This document shows positions 11,053 through 20,086 of a stretch of 64,000 nt of DNA, piece after piece (position 1 is the first letter of the stretch; the number at the start of each line of letters is the position of its first letter). The position numbers and the translations under genes are program-made. The DNA comes from Pseudomonas sp. LS.1a (GTDB lineage Bacteria > Pseudomonadota > Gammaproteobacteria > Pseudomonadales > Pseudomonadaceae), in assembly GCF_022533585.1 (NCBI RefSeq), contig NZ_CP092827.1, forward strand, positions 5,178,001-5,242,000, written 5' to 3'. A model generated the notes under the pieces. That model saw nothing but the letters and a program-made list of their open reading frames with translations. It made no database searches and was not told the origin of the DNA.

Positions 11053-12489
11053 ATGCTGCGCAAACTCTCACTGGCAATAGCCGTGTCTTGTGCGTCCAAC
11101 GGAGTGGTCTGGGCAGCGGACGTGCCCCAAACAGTGAAGACCGACCTGGTCAGCGTCTACCAGGAAGCGGTCGACAATAATGCTGACCTGGCTGCAGCCC
11201 GCGCCGATTACGGCGCCCGCCGCGAAGTGGTGCCGCAGGCCCGTGCCGGGTTGCTGCCCAATCTTTCGGCCGGTGCCGAGATGCAGAACACCCGCACCAA
11301 GTTCGACGAGCCGTCGGCCACCAGCAACCGCAGCGGCAATACCTGGAGCGCGACCCTGGCGCAACCGATCTTTCGCGCTGACCGCTGGTTCCAGTTGCAG
11401 GCGGCCGAGGCGGTCAACGAGCAGGCGGCACTGGAGCTGTCGGCGACCGAGCAGAACCTGATCCTGCAAACCGCGCAAAACTACTTCGCCGTGCTCCGCG
11501 CCCAGGACAACCTGGCCGCGACCAAGGCTGAGGAAGCTGCCTTCAAGCGCCAGCTGGACCAGTCCAACGAACGGTTCGACGTCGGCCTTTCCGACAAGAC
11601 CGACGTACTGCAATCCCAAGCTAGCTATGACACGGCACGGGCCAACCGGATCATTGCCGAGCGCCAGGTACAGGATGCCTTCGAGGCACTGGTTACCCTG
11701 ACCAACCGCGAGTACACCTCGATCCAGGGCGTGGTGCATACCCTACCGGTACAGGTGCCAACGCCCAACGACGCCAAGGCCTGGGTTGAAACCGCCGGGC
11801 GCCAGAACCTCAACCTGCTGGCTACCAACCACGCGGTCACCGCTGCCGAGGAAACCCTGCGCCAGCGCAAGGCCGGCCATGCGCCGACGCTGGATGCGGT
11901 TGCCAAGTACCAGAAAGGCGACAACGACAATCTTGGCTTCACCAACTCGGCTGCCCAGCCAAACGTGCACTACAGTGGCGACGTCGAGCAGACCAGCATC
12001 GGCCTGCAGTTGAACATCCCGATCTACAGCGGCGGCCTGACCAGTTCGCAGGTGCGCGAGGCCTACCAGCGCCTGAGCCAGAGCGAGCAGCAGCGCGAAA
12101 GCCTGCGCCGCCAGGTGGTGGAAAACACCCGCAACCTGCACCGTGCGGTGAACACCGACGTGGAACAGGTGCAGGCGCGCAAGCAGTCGATCATCTCCAA
12201 CCAGAGCGCGCTGGAAGCCACCGAGATCGGCTACCAGGTGGGTACCCGCAATATCGTCGACGTGCTCGATGCCCAGCGCCAGCTGTACACCTCGGTACGC
12301 GACTACAACAACAGCCGCTATGACTACATCCTCGACAACCTGAGCCTGAAGCAGGCAGCCGGCACCTTGAGCCCGCAGGACCTGCAGGACCTCAAGCAGT
12401 ACCTGAAGCCGGACTACAACCCGGACAAGGACTTCCTGCCGCCGGACCTGGCTGCCGCCGCCGCCAAGAACTTCGAGCGCAGGCCTTGA
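11053..12489 (+). CDS. tolC: TolC family outer membrane channel protein
   Basis: The 478-residue product has a signal peptide (cleavage expected after about residue 21, GVVWA|ADVP) and the duplicated alpha-barrel repeat pattern of the outer membrane efflux protein family. Sequences such as ALDAQRQLYTSVRDYNNSRYDY near the C-terminus and its internal homologue SDKTDVLQSQASYDTARA in the first half show the repeat. It would form the trimeric exit duct for multidrug pumps or type I secretion systems. No pump or membrane fusion gene lies beside it, as for E. coli tolC. The ATG follows AAGGATTGCCTCT. It is divergent from thiC, sharing the 167-base gap upstream of the riboswitch. AggA/PrtF-like secretion porins are the alternative subclass. 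Confidence 0.88.
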   Translation: MLRKLSLAIAVSCASNGVVWAADVPQTVKTDLVSVYQEAVDNNADLAAARADYGARREVVPQARAGLLPNLSAGAEMQNTRTKFDEPSATSNRSGNTWSATLAQPIFRADRWFQLQAAEAVNEQAALELSATEQNLILQTAQNYFAVLRAQDNLAATKAEEAAFKRQLDQSNERFDVGLSDKTDVLQSQASYDTARANRIIAERQVQDAFEALVTLTNREYTSIQGVVHTLPVQVPTPNDAKAWVETAGRQNLNLLATNHAVTAAEETLRQRKAGHAPTLDAVAKYQKGDNDNLGFTNSAAQPNVHYSGDVEQTSIGLQLNIPIYSGGLTSSQVREAYQRLSQSEQQRESLRRQVVENTRNLHRAVNTDVEQVQARKQSIISNQSALEATEIGYQVGTRNIVDVLDAQRQLYTSVRDYNNSRYDYILDNLSLKQAAGTLSPQDLQDLKQYLKPDYNPDKDFLPPDLAAAAAKNFERRP

Positions 12490-12498
12490 GATAGGTGT

Positions 12499-12594
12499 TG
12501 GCTTCTTCGCGGGCTCGCCCGCTCCCACAGGGATTGCGCAGCCCTCGAAGCATGCATCAATCCTGTGGGAGCGGGCGAGCCCGCGAAGAAGCCA
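12499..12594. repeat. REP pair between tolC and waaA
   Basis: TGGCTTCTTCGCGGGCTCGC followed by CCGCTCCCACAGG is repeated in inverted orientation at 12561-12594. The pair lies between two convergent genes, where a large stem can serve as a two-way transcript end. Confidence 0.88.
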
Positions 12595-12603
12595 ATGCAA
12601 AAA

Positions 12604-13875
12604 TCAGCGGATAAACGCACCCAGCCCATCGAGCAACCGTTGCAAGGCCCCCTGGTTGGCCCGCATCACCGCCCTGCCCGCCTCGCCCATGCGCTGCGCG
12701 TCCTGCGGCAACTCGACCAGCCGCCGCACCGCCTCGGCCAGCCCGTCGGCATCATCCACCTGCTGCAACGCCCCCGCCTCGCGCAGCATCGCGCTGATTT
12801 CGAGGAAGTTGAACACATGCGGCCCCATCAGCACCGGCAAGGCCAGCGCCGCCGGCTCCAGCGGGTTGTGCCCGCCAGTCGCCACCAGGCTGCCACCGAC
12901 GAAGGCGATGTCGGCCAAGGCATAGAGGAATAGCAACTCGCCCATGGTGTCGCCGAGCAGTACCGGCGTCTGCGCATCGACCGGCGTGCCGGCAGAGCGG
13001 CGCACGGTGGTGAACTGTTCGCTGCACAGCGCATGCACCGCAGCGAAGCGCTCGGGGTGGCGCGGCACCAGGATCAGCAGGGCATCGCCATGCACCTGCA
13101 ACAACTGCCGATGTGCCTGCAGGATCAATGCGTCTTCACCTTCATGGGTGCTGGCGGCGATCCACACCGGGCGCTGTGCAGCCCCCCACTGTTCACGCAA
13201 TGCCCTGGCACGCGGCAACAGTTGCTCATCGATCTTCAGGTCGAACTTGATCGAACCGGTGACCTGCACGCACTCCGGACGCGCGCCCAGGTCACGGAAG
13301 CGCCGGGCCTCGGTTTCGGTCTGCACGGCAATCAGGCTCATCTCGGCCAGCATGGGCCGGGTCAGCCTGGCAAAACGCCCATAGCCACGGGCCGAGCGCT
13401 CAGACAAGCGTGCGTTGGCCAGCGCTACCGGAATGCCGCGCTTCGCACACTGGTGAATGTGGTTGGGCCACAGCTCGGTCTCCATGATGATGCCCAGCTT
13501 CGGCTGCACATGATCAAGAAAACGCCCTGCCGCCCAAGGCAGGTCGTAGGGCAGGTAGCAATGCTGCACGCGCGGTTCGTCGGCGAACATGGCGCGAATA
13601 CGCTCGGATCCGGTCGGGGTCATGCAGGTCAGTGTGATCGGCAATCCCGGGTAGGCCTTGAGCAAGGCACGCACCATCGGTGCCGCTGCAATGCTCTCGC
13701 CCACCGATACCGCGTGCACCCAGATGCCGCCCTGGCGCATGACCGGCAGCTTGAAGGCAAAGCGCTCGCCGATGCGTTGGCCATAGGCCGGCGCCTTGCG
13801 CGCGCGCAGGTACAGGCGCAGCGCAACCAGCGGCAGGCCCAGGTGAAACAACAAGGTATAGAGAGTTCTGTTCAT
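12604..13875 (-). CDS. waaA: 3-deoxy-D-manno-octulosonic acid (Kdo) transferase
   Basis: The 423-residue enzyme is the GT30 family Kdo transferase that adds Kdo sugars to lipid IVA at the cytoplasmic face of the inner membrane. It starts with a short hydrophobic anchor (MNRTLYTLLFHLGLPLVALR) followed by the family block RIGERFAF and WVHAVSVGES; further GT-B segments are ITLTCMTPTGSER and a late VGGSLVATGGHNPLEPA. Length and motifs are typical. The ATG at 13875 is preferred to longer in-frame options because the membrane anchor starts there. It is convergent with tolC and lies just downstream of a LysR gene on the same strand. It links to the LPS genes from hldE onward. Confidence 0.95.
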   Translation of the reverse strand: MNRTLYTLLFHLGLPLVALRLYLRARKAPAYGQRIGERFAFKLPVMRQGGIWVHAVSVGESIAAAPMVRALLKAYPGLPITLTCMTPTGSERIRAMFADEPRVQHCYLPYDLPWAAGRFLDHVQPKLGIIMETELWPNHIHQCAKRGIPVALANARLSERSARGYGRFARLTRPMLAEMSLIAVQTETEARRFRDLGARPECVQVTGSIKFDLKIDEQLLPRARALREQWGAAQRPVWIAASTHEGEDALILQAHRQLLQVHGDALLILVPRHPERFAAVHALCSEQFTTVRRSAGTPVDAQTPVLLGDTMGELLFLYALADIAFVGGSLVATGGHNPLEPAALALPVLMGPHVFNFLEISAMLREAGALQQVDDADGLAEAVRRLVELPQDAQRMGEAGRAVMRANQGALQRLLDGLGAFIR

Positions 13876-13886
13876 GGCCGCGGAGT

Positions 13887-14777
13887 TTACCCGATCGCGC
13901 GCAGGTGCACCGCAAAGCGCTCGGCCAGCCACTGCGCGGCCGGGCCCAGTGGCGCGTCACGGCGCCAGGCCAGTTCCACCACCAAGGCCGGTGGCCGCCA
14001 CTCGCTGTCCAGTTCGACCATGTGCGCCTGGTAGGTCGGGTACTGCACCACGTGCCGCGGCAGCCAGGCCCAGCCCAGGCCGCGCATCAGCAGTTCGGCC
14101 ATGGCGTAGAAGCTGTCGGCGCGCCACACCTGCGGGCTGATCGCCTCGCCGCCGGGGTAGCCGCTTTGCTGCGGGGCGATCAGCAATTGTCGATGGCGCG
14201 CCAGTTGCTGGCGAGTGACCCGGCCTTCGCCGGCGAGCGGGTGGCCGACCGCGCACACCGTGACCATTTCCACACTGCCCAGGGCCCGCCGCTCCAGCGA
14301 AGCCGGGATGCTCTCGTGGTGGAAGAACAGGCCAAGGTCGGCGCGCCGCTCAACCAGCTTGCGCGCCACGTCGCCCTGGGCGCCGCTGGCCAGCTGCACC
14401 TCCAGGAACGGGTAGCGGCTGGCCAGCTCGTCGAGGCTGTCGATGACCGGCTGATAGGGCATGGCTTCGTCCTGGGCGACCCGCAGCAGGGCCTCCTGCC
14501 CGCGCATCAGCGCCAACGCACGGCCATCCAGGCGCTCACACTGGCGCAACAGTTCACGGGCATCCTCCAGCAGGGCGCTGCCGTTCTCGGTCAGTTTGGG
14601 TTGCCGGCCACTGCTGCGCTCGAACAAGGTGACCCCCAGGTCGGTTTCGAGCAGGGCGATCGCGCTGCTGATCGCCGACTGGGCCTTGCGCTGCTCGCGG
14701 GCCACGGCAGAGAAGGAGCGCAGTTCTGCAACGCGCAGGAAGGTACGTAGCTGTTCAAGGTTCCACTGCTCGGCCAT
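13887..14777 (-). CDS. LysR family transcriptional regulator
   Basis: The 296-residue product has the LysR layout: an N-terminal winged helix (LEQLRTFLRVAELRSFSAVAREQRKAQSAIS, residues about 6-36, quoted here only for its HTH position) and a periplasmic-binding-like effector domain from about residue 90. The putative recognition helix is AQSAISSAIALLE. It is divergent from the emrE-like gene with 87 bases between the start codons, so it may control that pump, itself, or both. The likely inducer cannot be deduced. The start at 14777 places the HTH at the usual distance from the N-terminus. Confidence 0.9.
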   Translation of the reverse strand: MAEQWNLEQLRTFLRVAELRSFSAVAREQRKAQSAISSAIALLETDLGVTLFERSSGRQPKLTENGSALLEDARELLRQCERLDGRALALMRGQEALLRVAQDEAMPYQPVIDSLDELASRYPFLEVQLASGAQGDVARKLVERRADLGLFFHHESIPASLERRALGSVEMVTVCAVGHPLAGEGRVTRQQLARHRQLLIAPQQSGYPGGEAISPQVWRADSFYAMAELLMRGLGWAWLPRHVVQYPTYQAHMVELDSEWRPPALVVELAWRRDAPLGPAAQWLAERFAVHLRAIG

Positions 14778-14864
14778 CGACCTATCTCCAATACTGATAG
14801 GTAATGACTTTACCCCATCCAGGTAACGCCTAGAATGCCCACCCAGTTACCGGAGGATCTCGCC

Positions 14865-15197
14865 ATGAATGCCTACACCTACCTCGCCATCGCCATCTGC
14901 GCCGAAGTCATCGCCACCGCGTCCATGAAAGCGGTGAAAGGCTTGAGCACGCCCTTGCCGTTGCTGCTGATGGTGGTTGGCTATGGCATCGCGTTCTGGA
15001 TGCTCACCCTGGTGGTGCGCAGCATTCCGGTGGGGATCGCCTATGCCGTCTGGTCTGGGCTGGGGATTGTGCTGATCAGTGTGGCGGCACTGGTGATCTA
15101 TGGGCAGAAGCTGGATGTACCGGCGATGCTGGGGATGGCGATGATTGTGGGAGGGGTGGTGGTGATTCAGCTGTTTTCGAAGACGGCTGGGCATTGA
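14865..15197 (+). CDS. emrE: EmrE-type small multidrug resistance efflux protein
   Basis: The 110-residue protein has four membrane helices and the invariant SMR glutamate at residue 14 (IAICAEVIATASMKA), which couples proton exchange to export of quaternary cations. Other family residues such as YAVWSGLG are present in the third helix. The length equals EmrE/QacE proteins. CGGAGGATCTCGCC precedes the chosen ATG, so the longer in-frame ATG at 14835 is rejected. It is divergent from the LysR gene. SugE-type guanidinium exporters are the alternative; the signature SAVWTG versus YAVWSGLG pattern favours the multidrug branch. Confidence 0.88.
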   Translation: MNAYTYLAIAICAEVIATASMKAVKGLSTPLPLLLMVVGYGIAFWMLTLVVRSIPVGIAYAVWSGLGIVLISVAALVIYGQKLDVPAMLGMAMIVGGVVVIQLFSKTAGH

Positions 15198-15216
15198 TGA
15201 TCGGCTAAAGATTGCC

Positions 15217-15328
15217 TGGGCCGCTTTGAGGCCCTTTCGCGACACAAGGCCGCTCCCACAAAAGCACGGCGTACGCCATCAGATGTGGGAGCGGCCTTGT
15301 GTCGCGAAAGGGCCGCAAAGCGGCCCCA
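15217..15328. repeat. REP pair, AAGGCCGCTCCCACA subtype
   Basis: GGGCCGCTTTGAGGCCCTTTCGCGACACAAGGCCGCTCCCACA in one direction and its inverted copy, ending GGGCCGCAAAGCGGCCCC, in the other. It lies between emrE and the FAD oxidoreductase gene, 70 bases before the latter's start. Confidence 0.87.
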
Positions 15329-15397
15329 AGGATCGCAAAGCCCCCGCAGGCGCGACCCTGTATACTTGCCAGCTGTCCCAGTCTTCGAGGTACCGCC

Positions 15398-16573
15398 ATG
15401 CCATCCGCCATTTCCACTGACGTGCTGATCGTCGGCGCCGGGGTCGCAGGCCTCTGGCTCAATGCCCGCCTGCGCCGTCTGGGCTATTCGACAGTATTGG
15501 TGGAACGCGCCAGCCTTGGCGGCGAGCAGACCATCAAGTCCCAGGGCATCATCCATGGCGGCACCAAGTACGCCCTGCACGGCGCCCTCACCGGCGCCTC
15601 GGAAGCCATCGCCGACATGCCGCGCCGCTGGCGCGAAGCGCTGAGCGGCAGCGGCGAGCTGGACCTGACCAGCACCCGCCTGCTGTCCGACGCCCACTAC
15701 CTGTGGTCGCCAGGCACCCTGGCCGGCAACCTCACCAGCTTCTTCGCCAGCAAGGCCGTGCGCGGCAGGGTCGACCAGGTGAAGGGCGAGCAACTGCCAC
15801 CCGCGCTGCAGGACCGCGCCTTCAAGGGCAAGGTCTATCGCCTGGCCGAGCTGGTCATCGACGTGCCCAGCCTGCTGGCCAACCTGGCCGAACTGGCAGG
15901 CGACAGCCTGCTGGCCGGTGAACGCATCGAGCCACTGCGCGAGGGCGACGACCTGATCGGCCTGCGCGTGGACGAGCGCGACATCCGCGCCCAGCGCATC
16001 GTGCTCAGCGCCGGCGCCGGCACCGAAGACCTGCTGCATGGCCTGGGGCTGAGCCAGCCGGCCATGCAGACACGCCCACTGCACATGGTCATGGCCAAGG
16101 GTGCCAACCTGAAACCACTTTACGCCCATTGCCTGGGCGGCGGGCCGAAGCCACGGGTGACGGTTACCACCCACCCGGCCGCCGATGGCCAGTGGGTCTG
16201 GTACCTGGGCGGCGACCTGGCCGAAGCCGATGGCGTTGCCCGCGAACCGGCTGCGCAAATCGCCGCGGCACAGAAAGAAATCGCCAGCCTGCTGCCATGG
16301 GTCGACCAGAGCCAGGTGCGCTGGGCCACCCTGCGGGTCGACCGGGCGGAACCTGCACAATCAGGCCTGGTACGCCCGGACAACGCCTTCCTCGCCGACC
16401 AGCAACGCCTGCTGGTCGGCTGGCCGACCAAGCTGGCCCTGGCACCGGACTTCAGCGACCGGGTCATCAGCCACCTGGAGCGCGACGGCATCCGCCCACA
16501 GGCGCAGGCCGACCTGGCCGACCTGCCACGCCCACCGCTGGGCGTACCGGCCTGGGAGCGACTGCTGCCATGA
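15398..16573 (+). CDS. FAD-dependent oxidoreductase (glycerol-3-phosphate dehydrogenase-like, DAO family)
   Basis: The 391-residue product opens with a Rossmann dinucleotide-binding motif, VLIVGAGVAGLWL (GxGxxG at 13-18), followed by an FAD-binding ERASLGGEQTIKSQG segment, and looks like the DAO/GlpD fold. The N-terminal sequence IIHGGTKYAL resembles glycerol-3-phosphate or L-2-hydroxyglutarate dehydrogenases. No membrane segment is seen. The ATG at 15398 follows CGAGG. Its stop overlaps the start of the aldo/keto reductase gene as ATGA, so the two enzymes are probably made together and may act on the same small-molecule pathway. The precise substrate is unknown. Confidence 0.8.
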   Translation: MPSAISTDVLIVGAGVAGLWLNARLRRLGYSTVLVERASLGGEQTIKSQGIIHGGTKYALHGALTGASEAIADMPRRWREALSGSGELDLTSTRLLSDAHYLWSPGTLAGNLTSFFASKAVRGRVDQVKGEQLPPALQDRAFKGKVYRLAELVIDVPSLLANLAELAGDSLLAGERIEPLREGDDLIGLRVDERDIRAQRIVLSAGAGTEDLLHGLGLSQPAMQTRPLHMVMAKGANLKPLYAHCLGGGPKPRVTVTTHPAADGQWVWYLGGDLAEADGVAREPAAQIAAAQKEIASLLPWVDQSQVRWATLRVDRAEPAQSGLVRPDNAFLADQQRLLVGWPTKLALAPDFSDRVISHLERDGIRPQAQADLADLPRPPLGVPAWERLLP

Positions 16574-17382
16574 GCCTGCCCACCCTGCACGACTTCCATC
16601 GCCCATTGGGCAGCACCGGCTTCAAGGTTTCGCCGCTAGGCCTGGGCACGGTCAAGCTGGGCCGCGACCAGGGCGTGAAGTACCCCACCGGCTTCACCAT
16701 CCCCGGCGATGACGAAGCCCGCCTGCTGTTGGCCCAGGCCCGCGAGCTGGGCATCAACCTGATCGACACCGCCCCGGCCTATGGCCGCAGCGAAGAACGC
16801 CTGGGCCCGCTGTTGCGCGGCCAGCGCGATGAATGGGTAATCGTCAGCAAGGTTGGCGAAGAATTCGACAACGGCCAGTCGCACTTCGATTTCAGCGCCG
16901 CCCACACCCGCCGCTCGGTGGAGCGCAGCCTGCGGCGACTGGAAACCGACCGTATCGAGCTGGTGCTGGTGCACTCCGACGGCAACGACCTGGCGATCCT
17001 TGAACAGCAGGAGGTCTACCAGACCCTGGCCGAGCTCAAGCAGGAGGGCAAGATCCTCGGCTTCGGCCTGTCCGGCAAGACCGTCGCCGGCGGCCTGAAG
17101 GCGCTGGAGCAAGGTGACTGCGCCATGGTTACCTACAACCTCAACGAACAGGCAGAACGCCCGGTGCTGGACTACGCTGCCGAACACGGCAAGGCCATCC
17201 TGGTGAAGAAGGCCCTGGCCAGCGGGCATATCTGCCTGGCCCCGGGCATCGACCCGGTGCAAGCCAGCTTCGAACTGCTGTTCGCCCACCCGGGCGTCAG
17301 CAGTGCTATCGTCGGCACCATCAATCCGTTGCACCTGGCCCACAACGTGGCCACCGTCGCCCGTATCCTGGGCCAGCATTGA
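16570..17382 (+). CDS. Aldo/keto reductase
   Basis: The 270-residue protein has the (beta/alpha)8 aldo/keto reductase tetrad in the expected order: Asp66 and Tyr71 (LIDTAPAYGRSEERLG), Lys94 (IVSKVG) and His135 (LVLVHSDG). It should reduce carbonyls with NADPH in the cytoplasm; the substrate is not evident. Its start overlaps the preceding FAD oxidoreductase stop by four bases, showing translational coupling. A C-terminal SSAIVGTINPLHLAHNV matches the cofactor-binding end of the family. The next gene begins 52 bases later with its own GGAGG site. Confidence 0.9.
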   Translation: MSLPTLHDFHRPLGSTGFKVSPLGLGTVKLGRDQGVKYPTGFTIPGDDEARLLLAQARELGINLIDTAPAYGRSEERLGPLLRGQRDEWVIVSKVGEEFDNGQSHFDFSAAHTRRSVERSLRRLETDRIELVLVHSDGNDLAILEQQEVYQTLAELKQEGKILGFGLSGKTVAGGLKALEQGDCAMVTYNLNEQAERPVLDYAAEHGKAILVKKALASGHICLAPGIDPVQASFELLFAHPGVSSAIVGTINPLHLAHNVATVARILGQH

Positions 17383-17434
17383 GTTGCCCCAGGCCCAAGG
17401 GCCTGGAGACTGACCCGACGCAAGGAGGAGCCTC

Positions 17435-18403
17435 GTGGCGCGAACGCTGATCCGCAAGAACCCGAGCAACTTCAAGACACTGCCGCTGCATGTCGAGGCC
17501 ACGCCCGAAGGGCTGATCTACCAGAGCATCGGCATGCCGCTGAACTTTGCCCAGACCCAACAGCGGCGCAAGGCCATCCAGCTGCCCGACGTGCAGCGTT
17601 TCGTGGTCGAACTGGCCAACCTGGGCGTGTCGGTGCGGCTGACCCTGCATTGGCAGAACCGCGATTACTGGGTGCTGGTACGTCAGCGCCGGCAAGACCG
17701 TGGCGATGTGGTGCTGAAACTGATTTCCGGCTATGTACCGGCGCAGGAGCTGAACCTGCCGTTGCACACCGCCGTGCAGGAAGTGGCCGAGGAATGCCTG
17801 CTGGAAACCCCGGAGGGCTGGCTGGGCGGGCGCTTCAACGACACCTGGCTGCCGGTGCCCTACGCTGCCGCCCTGCACTACCGCGAAACGCCGCACTTCG
17901 TGCTGGCCCCAGAGTCCGGTGCGGCGCGCCCGGTGCACTGCGGCAAGCTGATGCTGCTGGAACGGCCACGGGCGTATGTGCACTTGCCCACCGCCTCGCT
18001 GCAGCTGATCTATGACATGCGCCTGCAGGTACCCCGGGACGCCAAGAAACTCAGCCTGTTCCACGTTGATGAGCGGCTGGAGGGCGACCAACTGGTGGCG
18101 CGGCTCAACCGCAAACGGCCGGACCTGTACCTGATGCCGTTGAAGGACGGCCAGCCACTGGCTGAGCTGTATACCGTGAAGAAAGACGAACTGGTGCCGG
18201 CGAGCACGCGCGGGCTGTACCTGGCCGAAAGTTTTGCTCGGCAGGAGGGCTGGGTGGTCACGGACGAGCGGGTGCGCTGGAGGGATTGGGTGAAGCAGCA
18301 GGGGCTGGTGGAGAGCAAGCCGGTGCGGGCATCGCACCTGCAGCGGTTTGGCGACAAGGCGCGGGAACTGCTGGAGCGGGCGCGTACTTCACTGCATAAA
18401 TGA
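17435..18403 (+). CDS. Conserved hypothetical protein with a degenerate Nudix-like box
   Basis: I do not recognise a characterised family for this 322-residue soluble protein. Its centre carries a Nudix-like pattern: Gly99-x5-Glu105, then nine residues in place of seven, then Q115-E-V-A-E-E120-x-L-L. The key QE..EE carboxylates are kept, Arg is replaced by Gln and the following Gly by Leu. An N-terminal segment (LPLHVEATPEG..YQSIG) and a C-terminal basic region (about 300-322) flank it. GGAGGAGCCTC precedes the GTG/ATG region, with ATG at 17435. It follows the aldo/keto reductase by 52 bases on the same strand. A Pseudomonas-type annotation as 'metal ABC transporter ATPase' would not fit: no Walker motifs are visible. 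Confidence 0.75.
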   Translation: MARTLIRKNPSNFKTLPLHVEATPEGLIYQSIGMPLNFAQTQQRRKAIQLPDVQRFVVELANLGVSVRLTLHWQNRDYWVLVRQRRQDRGDVVLKLISGYVPAQELNLPLHTAVQEVAEECLLETPEGWLGGRFNDTWLPVPYAAALHYRETPHFVLAPESGAARPVHCGKLMLLERPRAYVHLPTASLQLIYDMRLQVPRDAKKLSLFHVDERLEGDQLVARLNRKRPDLYLMPLKDGQPLAELYTVKKDELVPASTRGLYLAESFARQEGWVVTDERVRWRDWVKQQGLVESKPVRASHLQRFGDKARELLERARTSLHK

Positions 18404-18408
18404 TGATT

Positions 18409-18529
18409 GGGGCCGCTATGCGGCCCTTCGCGGGCACGCCCGCTCCCACACAGAAGCGGTGTAATGCTCAAGCCTGCGCCGTACTTGTGGGAGCGGGCAT
18501 GCCCGCGAAGGGCTGCACAGCAGCCCCCA
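18409..18529. repeat. REP pair before hldE 3' end
   Basis: GGGGCCGCTATGCGGCCC-TTCGCGGGCACGCCCGCTCCCACA and an inverted copy GTGGGAGCGGGCATGCCCGCGAAGGG, followed by GGGCTGCACAGCAGCCCC. The pair fills the gap between two convergent genes, the Nudix-like protein and hldE. Confidence 0.87.
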
Positions 18530-18534
18530 AAGCA

Positions 18535-19956
18535 TCAGTTCTTGCGAATTTTCTCGACGATCGCCGTGGTCGAGCTGTTCTCGACCAGCCCCAGCACCTT
18601 CACGGTACCGCCATAGGCCTTGACGATATCGGCCCCCACCACCTGGTCGATGCCATAGTCACCACCCTTGACCAGCACATCCGGCTTGACCTGGCTCAGC
18701 AGGTTCTCCGGCGTGCCCTCGGGGAAGCTGATCACCCAGTCCACCGCCCCCAACCCGGCCAGCACGGCCATGCGCCGGTCGACGCTGTTGATCGGCCGGC
18801 CCGGCCCTTTCAGGCGGCTGACCGAGGCATCATCGTTGACCGCGACGATCAGGCGATCGCCCTGGGCCCGCGCCTGCTCCAGGTAGGTGACATGCCCGGC
18901 ATGCAGGATGTCGAAGCAGCCGTTGGTGAAGACGATCTTCTCTTTGTGCGCCCGCGCGTCATCGATGGCCAGCAGCAGCTGCTCCAGGCCCAGCACGCCG
19001 CGCTCGGAGCCTTCCTCACGCTGGATCGCCCGGCGCAGCTCGGGGGCGCTGATCGCAGCCGTACCCAGCTTGCCGACCACGATGCCCGCCGCCAGGTTGG
19101 CCAGGGCCACTGCGTGGGGCAGGTCCTCACCGGCAGCAATGGCCGCCGCGAGGGTGGAGATGACGGTATCACCGGCACCGGTCACGTCGAACACTTCACG
19201 CGCCCGCGCCGGCAGGTGCAGCGCCGGCTGGCCGCTGCGCAGCAAGGTCATGCCATGCTCGCCACGGGTCACCAGCAAGGCGCCCAGGTCCAGGTCCTGC
19301 AGCAGCTGCAGGCCCTTGGCGACCAGCTCGGCCTCATCGGCGCAGCGGCCGACAATGGTCTCGAACTCGCTGAGGTTGGGGGTGATCAGGCTGGCGCCAC
19401 GGTAGATGGAAAAGTCCTTGCCCTTGGGGTCGGCCAGCACCGGAATGCCCTTGGCCCGCGCCGCCTGGATCAGGCTCTGGTGGTTTTTCAGTGCGCCCTT
19501 GCCGTAGTCGGACAGGACCAGCACCTTGACGCCTTCGAGCAGGCTGTCGACCTCGGCACCCAGCGACAGCGGGTCGGTGGCGAACGGTTCTTCGAAATCG
19601 ATGCGCAGCAACTGCTGGTGACGGCTCATGACCCGCAGCTTGACGATGGTCGGCTGGTGCGCGATGCGCTGGAACACCGAGCGCACGCCTGCAGCCTGCA
19701 GGCTGTTGGCCAGGCTGTCGGCGGCCTCGTCCTGGCCGGTGACGCCAATCAGCGAAGCCGGTGCGCCCAGGGCGGCGATGTTCAAGGCAACGTTGGCCGC
19801 GCCGCCGGGGCGATCCTCGATCTGATCGACCTTGACCACCGGGACTGGCGCTTCAGGCGAGATACGCGAAGTACCGCCATGCCAGTAGCGGTCGAGCATG
19901 ACATCGCCGACCACCAGTACCGGGGCTTGATCGAAACGCGGCATGGACAACTTCAT
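18535..19956 (-). CDS. hldE: Bifunctional D-glycero-beta-D-manno-heptose-7-phosphate kinase / heptose-1-phosphate adenylyltransferase
   Basis: The 473-residue protein joins two enzymes of ADP-heptose synthesis. Residues 1-320 form a ribokinase-type domain with GGAANVA (51-57) and the catalytic GAGDT (260-264). Residues 340-473 form a nucleotidyltransferase with [13 protein letters not shown] (343-355, HxGH at 352-355). The product supplies ADP-heptose for the inner core of LPS. Length is typical of Pseudomonas HldE. The ATG at 19956 ([10 protein letters not shown]) is preferred over a longer in-frame start because the first beta strand begins shortly after it. msbA lies upstream on the same strand with a hairpin between them. 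Confidence 0.97.
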   Translation of the reverse strand: MKLSMPRFDQAPVLVVGDVMLDRYWHGGTSRISPEAPVPVVKVDQIEDRPGGAANVALNIAALGAPASLIGVTGQDEAADSLANSLQAAGVRSVFQRIAHQPTIVKLRVMSRHQQLLRIDFEEPFATDPLSLGAEVDSLLEGVKVLVLSDYGKGALKNHQSLIQAARAKGIPVLADPKGKDFSIYRGASLITPNLSEFETIVGRCADEAELVAKGLQLLQDLDLGALLVTRGEHGMTLLRSGQPALHLPARAREVFDVTGAGDTVISTLAAAIAAGEDLPHAVALANLAAGIVVGKLGTAAISAPELRRAIQREEGSERGVLGLEQLLLAIDDARAHKEKIVFTNGCFDILHAGHVTYLEQARAQGDRLIVAVNDDASVSRLKGPGRPINSVDRRMAVLAGLGAVDWVISFPEGTPENLLSQVKPDVLVKGGDYGIDQVVGADIVKAYGGTVKVLGLVENSSTTAIVEKIRKN

Positions 19957-20053
19957 GGGCAACCCATATGGAAATAATGAACAGGGGCAGGATATTAGCA
20001 CAGGGTAGACGACGGCTTTATGGCCAGATCACCCCAGGAAAATTCCCGTGACA

Positions 20054-20076
20054 ATCGGGGCCGCGACGGCCCCGAT
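20054..20076 (-). terminator. Perfect hairpin after msbA
   Basis: ATCGGGGCCG-CGA-CGGCCCCGAT is a 10-base-pair perfect stem with a three-base loop, ten bases past the msbA stop codon. On the minus strand it is followed by TGTCACGGGAATTTTCC, which has only a short T-run, so it may be a leaky terminator or an attenuator between msbA and hldE rather than a full stop. Confidence 0.65.
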
Positions 20077-20086
20077 CAACGAGGGT

